Notes under the pieces: generated by a model | Database searches by the model: none | Seen by the model: only the letters and a program-made list of their open reading frames with translations | Told to the model about the DNA's origin: nothing | Position numbers and translations under genes: made by a program | In this document: one piece after another, positions 4,768-8,751 of the stretch | How positions within the stretch are numbered: the stretch's first letter is position 1 | Layout of the letters: every line of letters starts with the position of its first letter | Assembly (NCBI GenBank): GCA_964541725.1 | Contig: CAZIQG010000049.1 | Span: forward strand, 1-8,751 | Reading direction: 5' to 3' | From: JAGOUY01 sp964541725 | GTDB taxonomy: Bacteria > Patescibacteriota > Patescibacteriia > 2-12-FULL-60-25 | DNA length: 8,751 nucleotides

Positions 4768-5241
4768 ATGTCTATCCCCACTGTCGGTTCCAAAGCCCCT
4801 GCTTGGTCTATGCTCGATCAAGACGGCAACAAGCACACCTTGTCAGATTATAAGGGTCAGTGGATCGTGCTCTATTTTTATCCAAAGGATGACACCCCAG
4901 GCTGCACCAAAGAAGCGTGCTCGTTTCGTGACAATCTCCCTAAGTTTAAAAAGATTCAAGCGACGGTGTTCGGAGTGAGTATCGATCCACCAAGAAAACA
5001 CGCCAAGTTTATCGAAAAATTCCAGCTGCCCTTCACCCTCCTGTCTGACGAAGATAAAACCGTGGTGAATGCGTACGGCTTGTGGGCCAAGAAAAAATTC
5101 ATGGGACGGGAATATATGGGAACGTTGCGCACTAGCTTTATCATCAACCCTGAAGGCAAGATTGCCAACGTCTATGAAGGAGTGAAGCCCGAGGCACACG
5201 CCGAAGAAGTCTTAGCTGACCTCAAAGAGTTGCAGAAATAA
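4768..5241 (+). CDS. bcp: Thiol peroxidase, Bcp/PrxQ peroxiredoxin
   Basis: This 157-residue protein reduces hydrogen peroxide and organic hydroperoxides using thiol donors such as thioredoxin. The fold is the AhpC/TSA type: an N-terminal strand region, then YFYPKDDTPGCTKEAC at residues 36-51. Cys46 is the peroxidatic residue in the TPGC motif. Cys51, five residues on, is the resolving cysteine of the PrxQ/Bcp group. Arg121 in LRTSFII is the conserved active-site arginine. The length is normal and the protein cytoplasmic. It lies 13 bp after the alkyltransferase and 23 bp before the unknown gene, so it is probably co-transcribed. No SD is seen before its ATG. It pairs DNA alkylation repair with peroxide removal in one transcript. 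Confidence 0.95.
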   Translation: MSIPTVGSKAPAWSMLDQDGNKHTLSDYKGQWIVLYFYPKDDTPGCTKEACSFRDNLPKFKKIQATVFGVSIDPPRKHAKFIEKFQLPFTLLSDEDKTVVNAYGLWAKKKFMGREYMGTLRTSFIINPEGKIANVYEGVKPEAHAEEVLADLKELQK

Positions 5242-5264
5242 GAAAGAAGCTGCCGTTCTTTTAT

Positions 5265-6581
5265 ATGCAAGATTTTAGAGGAGAGGGGCTCTCATCGAGA
5301 GGTGATGGGGGAGTAGACGTTCGTCGACTAGACGCATACACATCGCTAGAAACAAATGCCGCGATGCGCCTGCGTACAAAGATTTTGGAAAAATTCAGGC
5401 CAGAAAAAATGGAGGAGGGTCTTGCAGATGTCGTGGAAGAAAAAGAGCGCGTGAATTATCCAGAACGTGCGCTCTGGGAAGCGGTAGAAACCATGATGAT
5501 GGACGAGGGGTTGCGTGATAGACTCCTTGCGAAGCAGGCAAGGAGGATAGAGCCATCTCCGCAGGATCGCCAAGACTACACGCGAGTTGTTTCAAAATAC
5601 CGTGTTCTGGTTCAATTTGTGGATGATGAATTCCACGAGGCTTATAAGACGCAAGAAATTATTCCGCATGTAAATATGGGGGATCTCCGTGTTCGTTTGG
5701 CTGATTTGCTAGCGAACCAACACTTCTATTTTTCTGGGGAGTATCAAGCGCACGAAGACCGAAAAGAAGCATTCCATCACCTCAAGAAGCAATTCACACG
5801 GGAGCGCCAAGATGGGAAGCGGGCAGAGTTAGCCGTGATTGGGCTCCTGCGCCACGGAGCGCAATGGGCTTGGGGAGGCGTACTAAAAAAAGAACAGTTT
5901 TTGCGTCCAGCCATACACGTAGAGCGAACCATGTTCCGAGAAGATGTGCTGACCTCCGGAGGAGCCTCTTCACGCGTCGGGCGGTATTCTGGGCGTGACA
6001 TCATCTTCAAATTAAAAAATGACCAAATCCCTCTGGCGAGACAATTGAAAACAGGAGAACTGATCGACAGGCCTGGGTTTGTAAACCTTGCGGCGCCACA
6101 TTTGATCGAGGTCTTCAATAACCTCATAAATGCTGAGTTCATGACCGATGAACGTCTGCACGAATACGGCCTCATAGAGCAACGAAGGAATTACCGAGCC
6201 GCATTAGCAGATATCATCGCAAGCCTAGGTCTGAATGAAGCAGACCAGCATGAGATGAAGGCAATCCTCATCCCACCAACGGAGCGATTGGAAAAAAAGA
6301 TCGAACGCAAAGACGCGCCGGTATCCGGTTGGTCGGTGACGTTTAAAGATCTACAAACGATGTTAAGAGGAAATAAGCCATTTAGAGATTTCGCTACCTT
6401 ACACGGAGTTCCGTCCACCGTTGATGCGAACACGTTTACATATGTGGGGGATTTGATACGGCGGTTACGCTCTGAGTATCCAACGGAACCATTTTGGGCG
6501 CAGTGGCCAAAGCCGCCAAAAGGAAAAAAGCCGAGCAAGGAACAGTACGGCGAATATGTCCCAAAATATGCCCGCATCTAG
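5265..6581 (+). CDS. Hypothetical protein, 438 residues, coupled to the DUF3095 gene
   Basis: I do not recognise this protein. It is long, highly charged and largely helical by eye. There are acidic/basic stretches at about 40-70 and 95-120, a central region (about 185-290) with LAVIGLLRHGAQWAWGG and SGRDIIFKLKND, and a lysine/proline-rich C-terminus (KPPKGKKPSKEQYGEYVP, 416-433). No signal peptide, transmembrane helix or nucleotide-binding motif was seen. The 75-residue frames on the other strand over it look like shadows. The coding frame runs uninterrupted through 1.3 kb and the next gene starts 26 bp inside its end, which supports it as real. It may act with the DUF3095 protein, given the overlap. 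It could be a lineage-specific family. The ATG at 5265 has no SD; MRLRTKIL at residue 34 is an alternative later start. Confidence 0.78.
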   Translation: MQDFRGEGLSSRGDGGVDVRRLDAYTSLETNAAMRLRTKILEKFRPEKMEEGLADVVEEKERVNYPERALWEAVETMMMDEGLRDRLLAKQARRIEPSPQDRQDYTRVVSKYRVLVQFVDDEFHEAYKTQEIIPHVNMGDLRVRLADLLANQHFYFSGEYQAHEDRKEAFHHLKKQFTRERQDGKRAELAVIGLLRHGAQWAWGGVLKKEQFLRPAIHVERTMFREDVLTSGGASSRVGRYSGRDIIFKLKNDQIPLARQLKTGELIDRPGFVNLAAPHLIEVFNNLINAEFMTDERLHEYGLIEQRRNYRAALADIIASLGLNEADQHEMKAILIPPTERLEKKIERKDAPVSGWSVTFKDLQTMLRGNKPFRDFATLHGVPSTVDANTFTYVGDLIRRLRSEYPTEPFWAQWPKPPKGKKPSKEQYGEYVPKYARI

Positions 6582-7776
6582 CCAAACTTTCTACACGAGC
6601 CTTACCTCGCACAAACGAATGTTAAAGGACATCTTACGCATGCCCGAGGTATTTTGTGTGGTTCCGCCAGAGTGGCAGGTGATCGTGACCGATATCCAAG
6701 GCTCCACCAAAGCGGTCGCCGAAGGCCGGTATCGTGATGTAAATACGATCGCCGCGAGCTGTGTCATTGCCTGTTTAAACATCGCCAAAAAACAGGGAAT
6801 CCAAATCCCATTTTTTTACGGGGGTGACGGCGCGACGCTCCTCGTGCCTCCTGACGCGCTTATGCCGATGTTAGAAGCGTTGCGTGCCTTACGTCAAAAT
6901 GTGCAAGCCAGCTACGGTCTTCCCTTACGTGTCGGCTCTATACCGGTACAAGAGATCTACGCCCACGACAAGACCCTGTCGCTAGCCAAGTGGTCGGTCG
7001 CGCCGGGCTACGACCAAGCCATTTGTCTTGGGGATGGACTGAGCTACGCGGATAAGCGCATTAAAGCGAAAATGGAAGTGGAGGGGGTCTCGGTACCCGC
7101 AGCTGTCGTTGATTTGCAAGGTCTTACCTGTCGTTGGAACGAAATCAAGCCACGCGATCTGCAACGAGAGGTCGTGTGTTTGATGGTGCAAGCTACGTCC
7201 GTTGAACAACAAGCAGAGACGTATGTCCGAGTCCTAGATATTCTCGATGAGGTATACGGGACGTATGACGTTCGTCACCCGGTCGCAACTGAAGTTCTAT
7301 CTCCCAGCGTGAGTCCGCAAAATGCCTCGCGTAAAGGTAAGTTACAGCAGGGACGCTTTAAGCTTGATTCTACGGTAGAAGAATGGCTGCGTTCACTAGG
7401 CAATGCCATCCTGTTTAAACTTGATCTTTCGCTAGGGAACTTTAACCCCAAACAGTACTTGCAAGAATTAATTGCCGCCACGGATACCCTCCATCTCGCA
7501 GGTACACTCTTCACCCTCGTGGTAGGCACCTCGACGCAACGTGAACAGGTACGCGCAAAACTTGACGAGCTTGAGGAAGATGGGCAATTAATCTACGGAA
7601 CCTCCTCGTGCCCCGCCTCGGTTATGACATGTTATGTGCAAAAATATGACCAAAACCACGTCCATTTTTTGGATGGAGCAGGGGGTGGGTATACGCAAGC
7701 CTCAAAAGAGTTTAAGGCCAAGCTTCGTGCGCGTAGCGAGCACTCCGCGAGCAATCAAAAGAGGAATATGATATAA
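6556..7776 (+). CDS. DUF3095 family, class III nucleotidyl cyclase-like protein
   Basis: This 406-residue protein matches the DUF3095 layout: an N-terminal FYTSL (12-16), VTDIQGSTKAVAEGRY (44-59), FFYGGDGATLLVP (86-98), CRW (192-194), and the C-terminal VMTCYVQ (356-362) followed by HVHFLDGAGGGYT (368-380). The first two motifs resemble the metal-binding aspartates of class III adenylyl/guanylyl cyclases (D46 and D91, 45 residues apart). GLSYADKRI (161-169) sits where cyclases carry their catalytic Asn-Arg pair: Arg168 is present, but the asparagine is not obvious. Enzyme activity is therefore uncertain; it might make a nucleotide signal or only bind nucleotide. It is soluble. Its ATG lies 26 bp before the stop of the upstream gene in another frame, so translation is probably coupled. 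An AAGGAA lies 13 bases before the ATG, and Met5 (6568) is an alternative start. Confidence 0.88.
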   Translation: MSQNMPASSQTFYTSLTSHKRMLKDILRMPEVFCVVPPEWQVIVTDIQGSTKAVAEGRYRDVNTIAASCVIACLNIAKKQGIQIPFFYGGDGATLLVPPDALMPMLEALRALRQNVQASYGLPLRVGSIPVQEIYAHDKTLSLAKWSVAPGYDQAICLGDGLSYADKRIKAKMEVEGVSVPAAVVDLQGLTCRWNEIKPRDLQREVVCLMVQATSVEQQAETYVRVLDILDEVYGTYDVRHPVATEVLSPSVSPQNASRKGKLQQGRFKLDSTVEEWLRSLGNAILFKLDLSLGNFNPKQYLQELIAATDTLHLAGTLFTLVVGTSTQREQVRAKLDELEEDGQLIYGTSSCPASVMTCYVQKYDQNHVHFLDGAGGGYTQASKEFKAKLRARSEHSASNQKRNMI

Positions 7777-7801
7777 CAGTAAAAATCATTCTTCATGTTC
7801 T

Positions 7802-8593
7802 ATGTCATCTACCTCATATAAGTATCTTATCCCATGTCTCGCCCTCGTTGTCTTAATGGGCGCTGGTTGCCGGGGTCGCACCCCTGAGCCAGTACCAGAC
7901 TATCCATTCGGTTCAGAAACGCCCATTGAACCTCCTCCAGAAACAGAAACGAGCGCATGTGGAAACGAATACTATCCCCTTCGGGCGGGATATACGATCG
8001 AGTATCGAACGCAGGGAGGTTCTGGTCCAAGTAATACTTCGCGTATAAATGTCCTTCAGGCGACCAGAGATAAGGTGACCGTAAAGAATTCCATAAGCCG
8101 TCCCGGAGTAGCACCTCTGGAGATAACCCTAGAATATAAATGTGAAGATGGATCATTGGTGGCAAAAGGATATGCGGATGCAATCTCCATGACGGAAGCA
8201 GAGGGAGCGGTGGCACGTGGAGCGGACATTGAAACACTTTCTTCTGAAGGACAGTTCATGCCGGCGCGTATCTCTGCGGGTCAAGAATGGGGGGCAAAAT
8301 ATACCATTAAGCTTACCCCACTTGGTCGCCCTGATGTCTTGGACGAGCGTGCAGGGGTGGTGAAGATGGAAGTATCAATTCAACGAAGCGCGATCGGAAA
8401 AGAAACGGTCACAGTTCCAGCAGGACGGTTTGAAGCGATGAAGATCGCAAGCAATACCTCATTTAACGGGGTTTTGGCACATACAGGGTATGAATGGTGG
8501 GTGAAAGGCAAGGGAATGGTGAAATCAGTGCAAGGCGCGGGAACAGGAGCAATCACAACCGAAGCTACATCAATACGCATGTCTTCAAGATAG
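7802..8593 (+). CDS. Secreted lipoprotein with a DUF3108/TapB-like beta domain
   Basis: Residues 6-22 (YKYLIPCLALVVLMGAG) form a signal peptide and Cys23 the lipid-attachment site, although the -3 residue is glycine rather than leucine, so the lipobox is imperfect. A proline-rich linker (28-48) leads to a beta-rich region that starts at YYPLRAGYTIEYRT (57-70). Two features fit DUF3108/TapB-like domains: VPAGRFEAMKIAS (205-217) and YEWWVKGKGMVKSV (230-243). Cys53 and Cys114 could form a disulfide. It should be anchored on the outer face of a membrane; the partner is unknown. It is the last gene of the run, 25 bp after DUF3095, and a terminator follows. No SD precedes the ATG; TATAAC (7772-7777) could give it a separate promoter, but no -35 fits. 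Confidence 0.85.
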   Translation: MSSTSYKYLIPCLALVVLMGAGCRGRTPEPVPDYPFGSETPIEPPPETETSACGNEYYPLRAGYTIEYRTQGGSGPSNTSRINVLQATRDKVTVKNSISRPGVAPLEITLEYKCEDGSLVAKGYADAISMTEAEGAVARGADIETLSSEGQFMPARISAGQEWGAKYTIKLTPLGRPDVLDERAGVVKMEVSIQRSAIGKETVTVPAGRFEAMKIASNTSFNGVLAHTGYEWWVKGKGMVKSVQGAGTGAITTEATSIRMSSR

Positions 8594-8624
8594 AAGAGTG
8601 GGTACGGTGTATAGTCCGTTCCTA

Positions 8625-8660
8625 AGCAAAAACTCAGCCCGGTATGGGCTGAGTTTTGCT
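8625..8660. terminator. Strong intrinsic terminator closing the plus-strand run
   Basis: AGCAAAAACTCAGCCC (8625-8640) pairs with GGGCTGAGTTTTGCT (8646-8660) around GGTAT; the only flaw is one extra A in the left arm. The arms carry A and T runs, so it can act on both strands. It lies 31 bp after the lipoprotein stop and ends the collinear genes. Confidence 0.85.
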
Positions 8661-8714
8661 CCTATGGATGGGCTGCGCCACGTGAAGCCCCGCAGCGAGG
8701 AAAAGGCTTTTTAC

Positions 8715-8751
8715 GTAGCCCCGTAAAAATGCGTTGCATACACGGGGCTAC
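8715..8751. repeat. Palindromic repeat unit at the window edge
   Basis: GTAGCCCCGT (8715-8724) is the exact reverse complement of ACGGGGCTAC (8742-8751). Inside it ATGC (8729-8732) and GCAT (8736-8739) pair around GTT. The arms plus inner stem resemble the GTAG-type palindromic repeats with a GCAACG core that are dispersed in many bacterial genomes. It may continue past the window edge. The stretch from 8661 to 8714 holds no gene; GAAGCCCCGCAGCGAGG there partly echoes the palindrome arm. Confidence 0.6.

Noticed and set aside
3718..4990. 13-mer GTATCGATCCACC present near 3719-3731 and 4979-4991
   Set aside because: The copies lie in unrelated coding contexts. A 13-base match is about what chance gives in an 8.7-kb window.
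234..8593. Recoding of TGA as an amino acid, as in some candidate phyla
   Set aside because: The nuclease gene ends at TGA at its expected domain end, and the plus-strand genes contain no in-frame TGA. The evidence is limited but gives no sign of recoding.
1..8751. tRNA, rRNA, CRISPR array or transposase gene
   Set aside because: I saw no cloverleaf, no regularly spaced repeat array and no transposase motif in the frames I read. A dedicated tRNA/ncRNA scan would settle it.

Overview
The window is a compact bacterial segment of ordinary composition (about 45-50% G+C in lines I counted) with one clearly G+C-richer island. I think it most likely comes from a candidate-phyla-radiation/Patescibacteria-type genome. 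The grounds are small stand-alone housekeeping proteins (a 93-residue alkyltransferase domain, a 74-residue Xre regulator), tight collinear spacing, many unrecognisable proteins, an AAA_14-type ATPase, and few Shine-Dalgarno (SD) sites. This is inference: no rRNA, tRNA or marker gene is present to prove it.

Region 1 (1-1913) may begin with the tail of an upstream gene (2-142, weak). A 478-residue AAA ATPase with a C-terminal nuclease-fold-like region follows, then a 65-residue cysteine-motif protein, closed by a perfect 14-bp bidirectional terminator. A near-identical direct repeat abuts the ATPase start codon.

Region 2 (1914-3020) holds a 310-residue protein joining an N-terminal EVE/PUA-like domain to a C-terminal NucS-like PD-(D/E)XK nuclease. 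No methyltransferase lies nearby, so it is a candidate solitary restriction enzyme for modified DNA. Its leader carries a 10-bp direct repeat and a hairpin that would bury the start codon.

Region 3 (3021-4186) is a G+C-rich island (67-70% in two 60-base lines counted by hand, against 45-47% in two lines elsewhere). It holds one minus-strand gene of unknown function with a proper SD site. To its right lies about 265 bp without a gene, with two hairpins and an orphan terminator.

Region 4 (4187-8660) is on the plus strand. A small Xre regulator has its own promoter and terminator. Then come five collinear genes: an MGMT-type DNA repair alkyltransferase, a Bcp/PrxQ peroxiredoxin, an unknown 438-residue protein, a DUF3095 cyclase-like protein overlapping it by 26 bp, and a lipoprotein. 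They end at a strong terminator (8625-8660). The first two suggest alkylation and peroxide defence. The overlapping pair looks translationally coupled and is the least explained part. The window closes with a long palindrome (8715-8751) that looks like a dispersed repeat unit.
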